From Planctomycetota bacterium (GTDB taxonomy: Bacteria; Planctomycetota; UBA1135; UBA2386): a stretch of 64,000 bases of DNA. A program made the translations under genes and the position numbers. Below, one piece after another: positions 41,557 to 50,953 of the stretch. Below the pieces are notes generated by a model. That model saw only the letters and a list, made by a program, of their open reading frames with translations, ran no database searches and was not told the origin of the DNA. The stretch covers positions 248,001-312,000 of the forward strand of contig JACKIB010000002.1 in NCBI GenBank assembly GCA_020638695.1. The letters run 5' to 3'. Every line of letters starts with the position of its first letter. The stretch's first letter is position 1.

Positions 41557-43208
41557 TGCTGTTCACCGCCGCACTTCTGTTGGTGCCCCAGGCGGCGATT
41601 CCGGACCCGGCCGCGGCCGAGCCGTGGTTCCGCATCCACCACGTTCCCGGTGACCCACCGCGCGTATTGGTGTCGGCCAACAAGTACGCCGTCTCCGCGG
41701 AATCGGCGCTGCGGCAGCTGGCGCAGCAGCTGGCATGGAAGCTGAGCTCCGAATCGGTCGCCGTCGACGCGAAGCTCGGCGCGGTCACCATCGACCTCGC
41801 TTTCACCAAGCAACCGCCGCGCACCGTCGCGCACCTGATCGCCGCATCCGCAGGAGTCGACGTGGCGTTCCACGCCGGTGGCGAGCGAACCGAACTCCAT
41901 CTGATCACTGCCCCGACCGGCGAGAGCGAATCCGGTCGAGCACGCCTGCGTCACTGGGCCATCCACTGGTACCAGCAGTTCCTGGCCGACGATCCGACAC
42001 TGGCCCAAAGCCCGATCGTCCAGGAGAAGGGCATGCAGACGCTGATGCACCTCGGTCGACTCCTGTTGCAGGGCAACGACCTCGAAGGAGCGGTGAAGGT
42101 CTACAACCGGATCTTCGAGCAAGACGACAGTCAGCGGTACGTCCCCATGGCGCTGCTGCGCCTGACCGAGGCACACTTCGAACTGGCCAAGGCCGGCGGA
42201 ATCAGCGAGGCGAAGCGCAAGTCGCACCTCGAACGCGCCGAGGACTCGGCGCGGCGGCTGACCCGATTGCACCCCAAGTTGCAGGCCTCGGCGCAAGCCG
42301 CGGTGCTGCTCGGCCGCATCCTGATCGCGGACCGACGCTACAGCGAGTGCATCAAGGCACTGGAAGCCAACAGCCTGCGGCTCCACAACGCGCCGGAGAT
42401 CATCGACATCTACCTGCTGATCGCCGAGTGCTACACGCACGGCGAGCTGCCGGACCGGGTTCTGCATTCGCTCGACCTCCTGGCGAGCATTCGTTCGTAC
42501 AAGGAATGGAGCCAGCGGCAGTGGTTGGACTACCACTACCTGCGAGCGGTCGGTGCCGAGGGCATGGCTGCGCAGAGCAAGGATCCCGAGCAACGGCTCG
42601 CGTTCCTACGCGAGGGGATGCAAGCGTCGGAGCAGTTCCTCGGGATCGGCCGGGCGGACCATCGCCGCGCGCAGGGGTTCGTGGTTCTCGGCCGGATCTA
42701 CCTGGGGCTCGGGAAGTACCTCGAGGCACGCGCCGCGGCGATCGAAGCGATGCTCGACCGCAAACAACTCGACGTGAGCTGGTTGCAGGCGGCGCGGATC
42801 CTCGAAGCGAAGTCCAAGTTCGCGCTCGGTGAGCGAGACGAGGCACTGACCAACTTGGAGGTCGTGATCCGCCCCAATCCGGAGCAGGTCCCCGAGCTGG
42901 TTCTGTTCCTGGTCGACGCTCTGCGCGACGCCGGTCGCTTCGACCGCGCCATTTCGAACGCCGCCCTGTTGGCCAAGCTCGACGGTCGTTGGGGTGACGA
43001 AGCGCGCCTGCGCCAAGTCCGGGCGATGTTCGAGCAGGCGACGGTATCCGACTCGATGCGGGCGTTCCCCGCCGAAGCGATCGAGATCGCCCGCCGGGTC
43101 CAGGACAAGGACATCCAGCGCGACGTGGCCGAGATCATCGGCAAGGCCTACGAGGCGTTGAACCAGATCGACAAGGCAGCTGACGCCTACCGAGGGATCC
43201 TGCGATGA
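41556..43208 (+). CDS. Exported TPR-rich protein
   Basis: 550 residues. The ATG at 41556 overlaps the previous stop (TGATG). A short signal-like start (MLFTAALLLVPQAAIPDPAAA) is followed by a small alpha/beta part (residues 25-120) whose LRQLAQQLAWKLSSESVAVDAKLGAVTIDLAFTK (in parts) layout resembles a secretin/TonB short N-terminal (STN) domain. The rest is a long TPR array (MHLGRLLLQGNDLEGAVKVY, LRAVGAEGMAAQSKDPEQRL, VVLGRIYLGLGKYLEARAAA). An STN-like plus TPR build suggests an envelope assembly role. It overlaps the next gene by four bases. Confidence 0.75.
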   Translation: MLFTAALLLVPQAAIPDPAAAEPWFRIHHVPGDPPRVLVSANKYAVSAESALRQLAQQLAWKLSSESVAVDAKLGAVTIDLAFTKQPPRTVAHLIAASAGVDVAFHAGGERTELHLITAPTGESESGRARLRHWAIHWYQQFLADDPTLAQSPIVQEKGMQTLMHLGRLLLQGNDLEGAVKVYNRIFEQDDSQRYVPMALLRLTEAHFELAKAGGISEAKRKSHLERAEDSARRLTRLHPKLQASAQAAVLLGRILIADRRYSECIKALEANSLRLHNAPEIIDIYLLIAECYTHGELPDRVLHSLDLLASIRSYKEWSQRQWLDYHYLRAVGAEGMAAQSKDPEQRLAFLREGMQASEQFLGIGRADHRRAQGFVVLGRIYLGLGKYLEARAAAIEAMLDRKQLDVSWLQAARILEAKSKFALGERDEALTNLEVVIRPNPEQVPELVLFLVDALRDAGRFDRAISNAALLAKLDGRWGDEARLRQVRAMFEQATVSDSMRAFPAEAIEIARRVQDKDIQRDVAEIIGKAYEALNQIDKAADAYRGILR

Positions 43209-44341
43209 CGCGCCGGCTCTTCCTCCCGGTCGTCCTGCTGGCCGCGCACACCGTCGCGGCCCAGGGCTCCGCCGACCCGGGCAAGACCGCCTCGGTCAGC
43301 CTTTCGCAGATGCAGCGCGACCGCGAGCAGCAGGCGGTACGCGAGGGCAAGCTGATCCACCTGCTGATGCGCAACGCGCTGGGACTACCGATCGACGGCG
43401 AGGCGCACCTCGCACTGACGAAGGGCGAGGAGGGGATGAGCAAGGCCGCGGCCACTGCGCAGCTGCGCGAGGTTCGCACCGAGCTGGCCCGCCGCGCCGC
43501 AGAACTCGCCGCCAAGCGCAAGGAGCTGTCCCTGCCGGAGAACGCGCCCCTACCCACCGCGCGTCTCGACTCGGCTGCGGCGGCACCGCCAGTAGGGTCC
43601 GCGCCCAGGCGACCGGTCTCGACCAGCCGCCGACCGGAGAAACAGCCGCCACCGCGGATGCCCACGACGGCGACACCGCGCACGTCCCCGAAATCCGGCA
43701 GCGAAGCCGAGCAAACGACCGAGCAGGACCCGCAGAACAAGCAAGCCCGGACGATCATCGTCGGCTCGGCGAACCGCGGCGCCGTGGGGAGAATCCTGTT
43801 CAAGGCTGGCAAGTACGCGGCGGCGCTACGCGAACTCGAGGGTGCCGAGAACGACCGGCAGGCCGAACTCGCGGACCTGTTCTACCTGGCGCGCACGCAC
43901 GAGGAGATCCACAACGAGGCCAAGCGGCGCGCGCGGGCGGCCAGCCGAGCCGCCGCGCGGGCCAAGCAGCAACGCACCGACTCCGAGGCCGCAGCCGCGA
44001 AACTCCGCGATGCAGGTCGACACCTCCGCTCGGCGGGCGGAACGGTCCAGTCGGTGGCCGAATACGAACGACTGATGGGTGCTCGCGCCGCCGCCGAGAA
44101 GGAGGCGACCAAGCAAGACGCCGCACACGAGTCGGCGCAGCGTGACGCCGCCAAACACTACGAGAAGGCGTACAGCATCTTCGCCAAGATCGAGGCCCGC
44201 GACGTGACCAAATCCGAGGCCGGCACCGAGACATCCGGTCACTGGGGCACCTCGGCGCGGGTGGCGCGAAACATGCTGAAGTGGATCGAGACCAATGCGG
44301 AATGGACCCCCCCTGCGCTCCGACCGGTGAGTCGGCAGTGA
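43205..44341 (+). CDS. Exported coiled-coil/Ala-rich protein
   Basis: 378 residues with a signal peptide (MTRRLFLPVVLLAAHTVAAQ). Two charged helical regions (about 60-110, RTELARRAAELAAKRKELS, and about 230-320, RARAASRAAARAKQQRTDSEA) flank a Pro/Thr/Ser-rich linker. TPR-like segment near residue 200 (GRILFKAGKYAAALRELEGA). No family recognised. The ATG overlaps the preceding stop, and the histidine kinase gene follows after 30 bases. Being coupled to two other envelope TPR proteins, it is probably part of the same assembly. Confidence 0.7.
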   Translation: MTRRLFLPVVLLAAHTVAAQGSADPGKTASVSLSQMQRDREQQAVREGKLIHLLMRNALGLPIDGEAHLALTKGEEGMSKAAATAQLREVRTELARRAAELAAKRKELSLPENAPLPTARLDSAAAAPPVGSAPRRPVSTSRRPEKQPPPRMPTTATPRTSPKSGSEAEQTTEQDPQNKQARTIIVGSANRGAVGRILFKAGKYAAALRELEGAENDRQAELADLFYLARTHEEIHNEAKRRARAASRAAARAKQQRTDSEAAAAKLRDAGRHLRSAGGTVQSVAEYERLMGARAAAEKEATKQDAAHESAQRDAAKHYEKAYSIFAKIEARDVTKSEAGTETSGHWGTSARVARNMLKWIETNAEWTPPALRPVSRQ

Positions 44342-44372
44342 GCCGACCGAGTCGCCAACCTGCATACCGGTG

Positions 44373-45461
44373 ATGGACATCCACCAGGGATTCGAGGCCT
44401 TCATCCACGCCGCGCGCCAGCTCGAGGAGAGCTACTCCGAGCTGCAGACGCACGCCGCCGCGATCGACCTCCAGCTGACCCGCACCAACGACGAGCTACA
44501 GAAGACGTTGTTGGAACGCGAGATGGTCTTCACCTCGTTGCCGGTCGGCCTGCTGTCGCTGGACGCCTCGGGGACCGAGCGCTGGTGCAACCCCGAGGGA
44601 CGCCGGTTGTGCGGCCTGGTGGCTGCGCACGGGACCGAACTCCAAGATCTACCGGAGGGCGACTGGGAACACGAACGCGTCAACCTTCGCCTGCAGCGCA
44701 CCCGGATGGCCGATGGCGGCACCCTGATCACCGCAGAAGACCGATCGCGGGTGGTTCGGCTGGAGCGCGAAGTCGATCGGCTCGACCGACTGGCCGGGCT
44801 GTCGGAGTTGGCGCTGGGCATCGCCCACGAGATCAAGAACCCGCTGAACGGTGTGATGGGGTTCGCCACCCTGCTCTCGCGCACCGACGACACGGACAAA
44901 CAGCGCCGCTACGCCGCGCGCATCAGCGATGGCCTCGAACAGGTCGACTCGATCGTCAAGGGCTTGTTGGCGTTCGCCCGCCCCGCGGCTTCTGCTGCCA
45001 AGCTGGTCGACATCCTGCCGCTGATCCACCGGTCCGCCACAGCAGCCGGTGTGCCCACCGGGTGCCTCGAGGTGCGGTTCGTCGGTGGCGCTCAACCCGA
45101 CCTGCCGGTCGACGGCAACGTGCTCGGCCGGGTCCTCGGGAACTTGTTCCGCAACGCCGCCGAAGCGGTGCCGGGTCGCCGCGCACGCCTGCAGGTCCGC
45201 GTCGAGCTGATCGACCGAGAGCTGGCACTGACGGTGCGCGACGACGGACCGGGTGTAGCCGCGGCCGATGCGCAGCGGATCTTCAAGCCGTTCGTGTCGA
45301 CCAAGGACCAGGGCCACGGGCTCGGCCTGGCGCTCGCCTGCCGCGTCCTGGCGTTCTTCGGCGGTCGGATCGAGTTGCTCAACCCCGGGCGTCCGGGGGC
45401 CGAGTTCCGGGTGACGATGCCGCTATGTGTCGAACCCGGCGTGGAGGCGAGCCATGGCTGA
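44373..45461 (+). CDS. Soluble histidine kinase with PAS-like sensor, FlrB/AtoS type
   Basis: 362 residues from the ATG at 44373 (a GTG directly before it is the alternative). A coiled-coil start (residues 1-50) leads to a short PAS-like domain (REMVFTSLPVGLLSLDASGTERWCNPEG). Then the phospho-acceptor region LGIAHEIKNPLNGVMGFATLL and the ATPase domain (NLFRNAAEAVPG, DDGPGV, GHGLGLALACRVL). No membrane span, as in FlrB, which controls flagellar sigma-54 genes through FlrC. Its end overlaps the start of a sigma-54 regulator by eight bases, the FlrB-FlrC arrangement. Confidence 0.9.
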   Translation: MDIHQGFEAFIHAARQLEESYSELQTHAAAIDLQLTRTNDELQKTLLEREMVFTSLPVGLLSLDASGTERWCNPEGRRLCGLVAAHGTELQDLPEGDWEHERVNLRLQRTRMADGGTLITAEDRSRVVRLEREVDRLDRLAGLSELALGIAHEIKNPLNGVMGFATLLSRTDDTDKQRRYAARISDGLEQVDSIVKGLLAFARPAASAAKLVDILPLIHRSATAAGVPTGCLEVRFVGGAQPDLPVDGNVLGRVLGNLFRNAAEAVPGRRARLQVRVELIDRELALTVRDDGPGVAAADAQRIFKPFVSTKDQGHGLGLALACRVLAFFGGRIELLNPGRPGAEFRVTMPLCVEPGVEASHG

Positions 45462-46791
45462 CTCGGTGCTGCTCGCCGACGACGATCCGCTGTCGTGCGA
45501 GTTCATGGCCGAGGTGCTGCGCGATCTCGACCTGGACGTGACTACCGTCGGCGACGGCGAGCGCGCCATCGAGGCACTGCGCCGCAAGCCGTTCGATTTC
45601 GTGTTCACCGACCTGCAGATGCCCCGCGCCGATGGAATGAAGGTGCTGGCCGAGGCGAAGATCCGAGACCTCGATCGACCGGTGGTGATGGTCACCGCGC
45701 ACGGCACCATGAACGTCGCCGTGCAGGCGATGCGCAGCGGTGCAGACGACATCCTGGAGAAGCCGGTCTCGCCCGAAGACCTGTCACTGTCGCTCACTCG
45801 GGTTCGCGAGCGACGGCGGCTGTTGCGCGAGAACCGCTTCTTCCGCGCGCAGAGCGTCGGCAGCGACATGCTGGTGAACAGCCGCGCGATGGCCGGGATC
45901 GTCGATCTGGTCGCCCGGGTGGCCCCGAGCAAGGCGACCGTGCTGATCAGCGGTGAGAGCGGCACCGGCAAGGAGCGGGTCGCCGCACTGGTGCACAAAC
46001 GCAGCGATCGCGCCGACGGTCCGTTCGTCAAGATCAACTGTGCCGCGATCCCGGAGACGCTCATGGAGAGCGAGTTCTTCGGCCACGAGAGCGGTGCGTT
46101 CACCGGTGCGACACGCCGTCGCGAGGGTCGCTTCGAACTGGCCGACCAAGGGACCTTGTTCCTGGACGAGGTCGGCGAAATGTCGCCACTGCTGCAAGCA
46201 AAACTGCTGCGCGTCTTGCAGGAAGGCGAGTTCTGCCGTGTCGGCGGCAGCAAGACGCTGCGCTCGGACGTGCGTATCGTGGTGGCGACCAACCGCAACC
46301 TCGAGCACGAGGTGTCGGCCGGCCGCTTCCGCGAGGACCTGTTCTACCGGCTGAACGTGGTGCCGATCCACCTGCTGCCGTTGCGCGACCGGCCCGAGGA
46401 CATCCTGCCACTGGCACGCCACTTCCTGACCAAGGGAGTGACCCTGGCGGAAGACACCGAGCCGTTGCTGCTGGCGCAGCGCTGGGACGGCAACGTGCGC
46501 GAACTGCAGAACTTGGTGCAGCGCGCCTGCCTGCTCTGTGAGGGTGGAATCATCACGGCCGAGCTGTTGACCCATTGGCTGCAACCGGCCGCGAACGTGC
46601 TGACCCCGCAGGCTCCGCGCGCGCACGATCCGATCGAAGCGCTGGTCGGCCGCACCGAGCGGGACGTCACCGAGGCGCTGATCGCTGCGACGCTGCGCAG
46701 CTGTAGCGGCAACCGAACCCGCGCCGCGGATATGCTGGGTATCGGGGTGCGCACGCTGTTCAACCGGCTGCGCACGGCTCCCACCCGATGA
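45454..46791 (+). CDS. Sigma-54-dependent response regulator, FlrC/NtrC type (second)
   Basis: 445 residues. Receiver 1-120 (Asp in FDFVFTDLQMPRADG), AAA+ 140-370 with Walker A GESGTGKE, GAFTGAT loop, Walker B LFLDEVGE, REDLFYRLNVVPI, and a C-terminal Fis-type helix-turn-helix (CSGNRTRAADMLGIGVRTLFNRL). All sigma-54-activation residues are intact. The ATG at 45454 is followed at once by the receiver motif. With the kinase upstream it should form a pair that turns on sigma-54 genes; the flagellar setting suggests class III flagellar genes. Its stop overlaps the phosphoesterase ATG. Confidence 0.93.
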   Translation: MADSVLLADDDPLSCEFMAEVLRDLDLDVTTVGDGERAIEALRRKPFDFVFTDLQMPRADGMKVLAEAKIRDLDRPVVMVTAHGTMNVAVQAMRSGADDILEKPVSPEDLSLSLTRVRERRRLLRENRFFRAQSVGSDMLVNSRAMAGIVDLVARVAPSKATVLISGESGTGKERVAALVHKRSDRADGPFVKINCAAIPETLMESEFFGHESGAFTGATRRREGRFELADQGTLFLDEVGEMSPLLQAKLLRVLQEGEFCRVGGSKTLRSDVRIVVATNRNLEHEVSAGRFREDLFYRLNVVPIHLLPLRDRPEDILPLARHFLTKGVTLAEDTEPLLLAQRWDGNVRELQNLVQRACLLCEGGIITAELLTHWLQPAANVLTPQAPRAHDPIEALVGRTERDVTEALIAATLRSCSGNRTRAADMLGIGVRTLFNRLRTAPTR

Positions 46792-47723
46792 CCGAAACTC
46801 GCCCCCCGACGATCCTCCCGGAGTGGCCGCCGGCGAGCCGACGGCGGGCACCCCGTCCGGTCGGCATGCTCACCGGCCGACGATCGCGGGTACGGCGCTG
46901 GCTGTCCTGGTCGCTATCGATGTTCAACCGGGCATTCGATCGCGTGCCTCCGTCGCGCTGGCTGCACCGCTGGGCACAACGCGGCTTGGGGTTCCCGGAG
47001 ATCGAGATCCCACTGCGGCGCGGTGCACCGGGACTCGATGGGCTGCGGATCGCGTTCGTTTCGGACATCCACGCCGGCAGCTACATGGACGAACGGGATC
47101 TGTGCCGGATCTTCGCCAAGATCGCGGCGCGCAAACCGGACGTGGTGTGCCTCGGCGGTGATCTCATCAACACGCGGGAGCGGGAGATCCTGTTGTTCCG
47201 GCGTGCCCTCGCCGAAGTGGCTCCCCCCCTCGGCGTGTTCGCCGTGCCCGGCAATCACGATCACTTCTGGGGCAAGGATCTCGGGCTGTGGTCGCCGTTC
47301 CTGCGCGAGCAAGGGGTCGAGGTGTTGACCAACCGCGGGGTCCGCATCGAGCGCGACGGAGGTGCGCTGTGGCTCGCGGGCGTGGACGACTTGACCGAAG
47401 GCGAGCCGGATCTCGACCAGGCGCTGCGCGGCGCGCGTCACGACGAGCCGGTGATTCTGCTGTCGCACCACCCGGACTTCTTCTTCGAAGCCGCTGCGGT
47501 CGGCATCGACCTCACGCTGTCCGGGCACACCCACGGCGGGCAGATCTGCGTGCTCGGCAAGGCCGCGATCCTGCACAGCGCGTTCGGCTACCAGGGTGGG
47601 CACTACCGCGAGGCGGACTCGACCCTGTTCGTCAGCCGCGGCGTGGGGGCGACAGTCCTCCCGCTGCGGATCGGCGCACCGGCCGAAGTGCCCATCTTCA
47701 CGGTGCGGATCGCGAACCGCTGA
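46788..47723 (+). CDS. Calcineurin-like metallophosphoesterase (YaeI/YkuE type)
   Basis: 311 residues. The two-metal motifs appear in order: SDIHAGS (DxH), LGGDLIN (GD), PGNHDHF (GNHD), ILLSHHPDFF (H) and LSGHTHGGQI (GHTH). The basic N-terminal region (residues 1-55) with the SWSLSMFNRAFDR stretch could associate with the membrane. The closest known group hydrolyses UDP-diacylglucosamine-like or other phosphoesters; the substrate here is unknown. The ATG overlaps the stop of the second sigma-54 regulator (ATGA), which may reflect only transcriptional linkage. Confidence 0.88.
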   Translation: MTETRPPTILPEWPPASRRRAPRPVGMLTGRRSRVRRWLSWSLSMFNRAFDRVPPSRWLHRWAQRGLGFPEIEIPLRRGAPGLDGLRIAFVSDIHAGSYMDERDLCRIFAKIAARKPDVVCLGGDLINTREREILLFRRALAEVAPPLGVFAVPGNHDHFWGKDLGLWSPFLREQGVEVLTNRGVRIERDGGALWLAGVDDLTEGEPDLDQALRGARHDEPVILLSHHPDFFFEAAAVGIDLTLSGHTHGGQICVLGKAAILHSAFGYQGGHYREADSTLFVSRGVGATVLPLRIGAPAEVPIFTVRIANR

Positions 47724-47917
47724 GTCCGCTGCGCTCGCTCGGCTTCCGCCGGCACACGTTCACGCTGGCGACGGCAGGTGGCGAGGGAGTCGACGCACGG
47801 CAGCGCGGTGCTCGGATCGCCGGAGGTGCTTGCAGCGAGCGTCGGTGGGTTGCCCGCCGAGATCCGATCACCCGCGTACGATGGTGACGGTGCGCGGCTA
47901 CGCTGCCGGCCCACGCG

Positions 47918-48925
47918 ATGATCGACTACGCACACACCATCCAGGCGATCGATTCCCACACCGCCGGTGAGCCGACCAGGATCGTCACCGGTGGACTCCC
48001 CGATGTCCCCGGCGCCACCATGGTGGACAAGCGCGCTTGGCTGCGGCAGAACGTCGACCGATTGCGCACCGGGCTGGTGCTCGAGCCACGGGGACACGAC
48101 GCGATCGTGTTGGCCTACCTGCTCCCGGCGACCCGCGACGACGCGGACTGCGGCGTGGTGTTCGCCAACGAAGTCGGCTATCTCAACATGTGCGGCCACG
48201 GAGCGATCGGGGTCGCCACCGTGCTGGTCGCCACTGGACGAGTGGCGGCAACCGAGCCGGAGACGCGCGTCGTACTCGACACCCCCGCCGGTCCGGTCAC
48301 CGCTCGAGTCGTGGTCCGATCGGGCCGACCGGTCGCGGTGAAGATCCGCAACGTGCCATCGTTCCTGCACAAAGCCGACTTCGCGGTCGAGGTCCCGGGG
48401 CGCGGCCGAATCACTGTCGACATCGCCTACGGCGGGAACTGGTTCGCGATCATCCGAGAGGATCAGGCCGGCCTGACGGTCGAGCCACAGCACCGCAACG
48501 AGCTGCTGCAGTTTGCCGACCGCGTGCGGACCGCCCTGCTCGACGCCGGTGAGCAGGGCTTCCACCCGACCACCGCCGAGCCGCAGGTGATCGACCACAT
48601 CGAGATCTACGCGCCACGTCAGGTCCCGGAGGGTGTCGGCGCGCGAACGCTGACGCTGTGCCCCGGGATGAGTTACGACCGCTCGCCGTGCGGCACCGGA
48701 ACCTCGGCCAAGCTCGCGGTGATGCACGCTCGCGGCCAACTCGCGGTCGGTGAACAGTTCCACAACCAGAGCATCTGCGGCACCGAGTTCATCGGCACGG
48801 TGCTCGAACAGGTCGACGTCGCCGGGCGGCAGGCGGTGATTCCGCAGGTGCAGGGCTCGGCGTTCATCACCGGCTTCCAGCAGTTCGTGTTCGACCCACT
48901 CGATCCGCTGGCGTTCGGCATGTGA
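47918..48925 (+). CDS. Proline racemase / 4-hydroxyproline epimerase family enzyme
   Basis: 335 residues. Both catalytic cysteines are present: C92 in NMCGHG and C258 in SPCGTGTSA, so a racemase or epimerase is expected and not the dehydratase form, which lacks one. The opening IDSHTAGEPTRIVTGGLP is typical. These enzymes invert the alpha carbon of proline or trans-4-hydroxyproline using the cysteine pair. The substrate cannot be told from sequence alone. Peptidase and peptide-permease genes follow on the same strand, which would suit hydroxyproline from collagen-type peptides. Confidence 0.9.
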   Translation: MIDYAHTIQAIDSHTAGEPTRIVTGGLPDVPGATMVDKRAWLRQNVDRLRTGLVLEPRGHDAIVLAYLLPATRDDADCGVVFANEVGYLNMCGHGAIGVATVLVATGRVAATEPETRVVLDTPAGPVTARVVVRSGRPVAVKIRNVPSFLHKADFAVEVPGRGRITVDIAYGGNWFAIIREDQAGLTVEPQHRNELLQFADRVRTALLDAGEQGFHPTTAEPQVIDHIEIYAPRQVPEGVGARTLTLCPGMSYDRSPCGTGTSAKLAVMHARGQLAVGEQFHNQSICGTEFIGTVLEQVDVAGRQAVIPQVQGSAFITGFQQFVFDPLDPLAFGM

Positions 48926-48994
48926 GGCACGCTCGGTGCGGCAATACGCCGTGATGGGATGGTTTCGATCCACGGCATCAGCCAAACTCCGGGA

Positions 48995-49765
48995 ATGCGA
49001 ACCCCGGCACTTCCGCTCCTCGGCGTCCTGCTGGCCGGTTGCGTGCAGACACCGCCGCGCCATCGGCCGCTGGTCGAACCGGAGCCGGAGCGACCCGCGC
49101 CGATCGCGATTCCCGAGTGGCAGTCGATCGGCAGCAGTGTGGAAGGCCGCCCGATCCGCTACCGCCGGATCGGGCGCGGCTACCGGCAAGTGCTGTGGAT
49201 CGGAGGCATCCATGGAGACGAGATCGAGGGCATGGTGGCGACCTCCGAGCTTCCCACGGCGTTCCTGCGCCAGCCCGGGCTGCCGAACCGCGTCACGCTG
49301 CATCAGGTCGAAGACATGAACCCGGACGGCCGCGCGGCGCAGCGGCGGACCAATCTACGCGGCGTCGATCTGAACCGCGATTTCCCCGCCAGCAACCGCA
49401 CCTCGGGAAGCGGACTGACGCAACCGGAGTCGCGCGTGATCCACGAACTCATCCAGGCGATCGAACCCGACTTGGTGGTGGTCGCGCACAGTTGGCGCGA
49501 TCGTTACTTCATCAACTACGACGGTCCGGCGCGGCCGCTGGCGCGCTTGTTCGCGCGCAAGAGCGGCTTCCCGGTGGTGCCCTCCGAGTCGATCGCCGCA
49601 ACCCCGGGCTCGCTGGGCTCGTGGTGTGGATGGGATCGCCACGTGCCGACCCTGACCCTCGAATGGCGGCGCGGCACTCTGCCGGCGCAGGCCTGGGAGC
49701 AGACCCGCGAGGCGATCCTCGCGGTGATCCGCGGCAACGAGGAACCCGCGGGCAAACGACCATGA
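48995..49765 (+). CDS. M14-type zinc carboxypeptidase-like lipoprotein
   Basis: 256 residues. The ATG at 48995 gives a lipoprotein signal peptide (LPLLGVLLAGC). The zinc site of M14 peptidases is readable: H and E in IGGIHGDEIEG, the third ligand in VVAHSWRD, the substrate-binding RGVDLNRDFP and the catalytic Glu in TLTLEWRRG. The layout is near to murein-peptide amidases (MpaA) and related gamma-D-Glu-cleaving enzymes. It should act at the outer face of a membrane. Its stop overlaps the M28 peptidase ATG, and permeases follow, so it may trim peptides for uptake. Confidence 0.85.
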   Translation: MRTPALPLLGVLLAGCVQTPPRHRPLVEPEPERPAPIAIPEWQSIGSSVEGRPIRYRRIGRGYRQVLWIGGIHGDEIEGMVATSELPTAFLRQPGLPNRVTLHQVEDMNPDGRAAQRRTNLRGVDLNRDFPASNRTSGSGLTQPESRVIHELIQAIEPDLVVVAHSWRDRYFINYDGPARPLARLFARKSGFPVVPSESIAATPGSLGSWCGWDRHVPTLTLEWRRGTLPAQAWEQTREAILAVIRGNEEPAGKRP

Positions 49766-50943
49766 CCGAGAGAAGCAACGTGTGCCGCGTCATCGCGGCG
49801 ATCTGGTTCGCGTGCGGATCGCTGCTGGCACAGCAGGAGCCCGCTGCGACTCCGGAGCAGAAACTCGTCTTCACACCTACCGCGGCGGACATCCGATCGG
49901 TGGTCGCAACGCTGTGCGCCGACGAGCTGCGTGGTCGCCGCGCCGGGAGTCCTGGCGCCAAGACCGTGGCGCGGTGGATCGCCGCGGAATTCGAGAAGCT
50001 CGGGCTGACCCCGGCTGGCGACGCCGCGAAGGAGGCCGACAAGCCGCGCGGTTTCGAGCAGTGTTTCCGGATCATGCGCGCGGTTGCCAAACCGAACAAG
50101 CCCAACACGTTCCGAGTGGATCGCGTCGAAGCCCGCAACGTGCTCGCCTGGTTGCCCGGCGCCGCCGGCGAGCGACAGAAGGAGTACGTGTTGGTCGGCG
50201 CGCACTTCGATCACCTCGGCGATCGCGGCGGCAAGATCCACCCCGGTGCCGACGACAACGCGTCCGGGGTCGCCGGCCTGATCGCCGTCGCGCGGGCACT
50301 CGCGGCACACAAACCACGATTGCGTCGCTCGGTGCTGTTCGTCGCGTTCGGCGGGGAAGAGGAAGGCTTGCGGGGCTCGAACCACTTCGCCCGCAAGCCG
50401 CCCCGCTCGCTGCAACAGCTGGTGGCGATGATCAACCTCGACATGATCGGCCGTCCGCGGCTACTCGATCAGAAGGGTCTGTCGTTCGCCAAGCGCCTGG
50501 TCGGGATTCCGGACGCTCCGGCAGTCGGCGTGCTCGGCACCGATCAATCGCCCGAGCTGGCTGCTCTGGCGCGCTCCGCGTTCGCCACCGAGAAGTTGCC
50601 GCTGTTCGCGCCCGAGAACTTCGGCGTGCTGGCCGGAACGATCAAGAAGATGTCCGCGGGGCGCTCCGACCACGCGCCGTTCGAGCAGCGCGGCATTCCG
50701 TTCCTGTTCTTCTCCACCAGCGAGCACGACGACTACCACAAGCCGACCGACACGATCGACAAGATCGATCCGGAGACGACCCGCAAGATCGCCGCCGGCG
50801 TGTTTCGCATCCTGGTTGGCCTGGACGCGATGGATGGTCGACCGCGTTTCGTGCGCCCCGAGCCGAAACCGAGCGGCAAGGGCAAGGTGAAGATCGACCC
50901 GGACCGCCAGCCGGACCCCAAGAAGCGCGAGCGGAACGGGTAG
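49762..50943 (+). CDS. Secreted M28 family zinc aminopeptidase
   Basis: 393 residues with a signal peptide (hydrophobic VIAAIWFACGSLLA). The five zinc ligands of M28 are present: H in GAHFDHLG, D in GADDNASGV, the catalytic and metal Glu in FGGEEEGLRG, D in NLDMIGR and H in SEHDDYHKPTD. It releases N-terminal residues from peptides outside the cytoplasm. The C-terminal tail (about 30 residues, GKGKVKIDPDRQPDPKKRE) is charged and probably disordered. It overlaps the M14 gene and is 10 bases before a Dpp-type permease. Confidence 0.9.
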   Translation: MTERSNVCRVIAAIWFACGSLLAQQEPAATPEQKLVFTPTAADIRSVVATLCADELRGRRAGSPGAKTVARWIAAEFEKLGLTPAGDAAKEADKPRGFEQCFRIMRAVAKPNKPNTFRVDRVEARNVLAWLPGAAGERQKEYVLVGAHFDHLGDRGGKIHPGADDNASGVAGLIAVARALAAHKPRLRRSVLFVAFGGEEEGLRGSNHFARKPPRSLQQLVAMINLDMIGRPRLLDQKGLSFAKRLVGIPDAPAVGVLGTDQSPELAALARSAFATEKLPLFAPENFGVLAGTIKKMSAGRSDHAPFEQRGIPFLFFSTSEHDDYHKPTDTIDKIDPETTRKIAAGVFRILVGLDAMDGRPRFVRPEPKPSGKGKVKIDPDRQPDPKKRERNG

Positions 50944-50953
50944 CACCCGCAGC

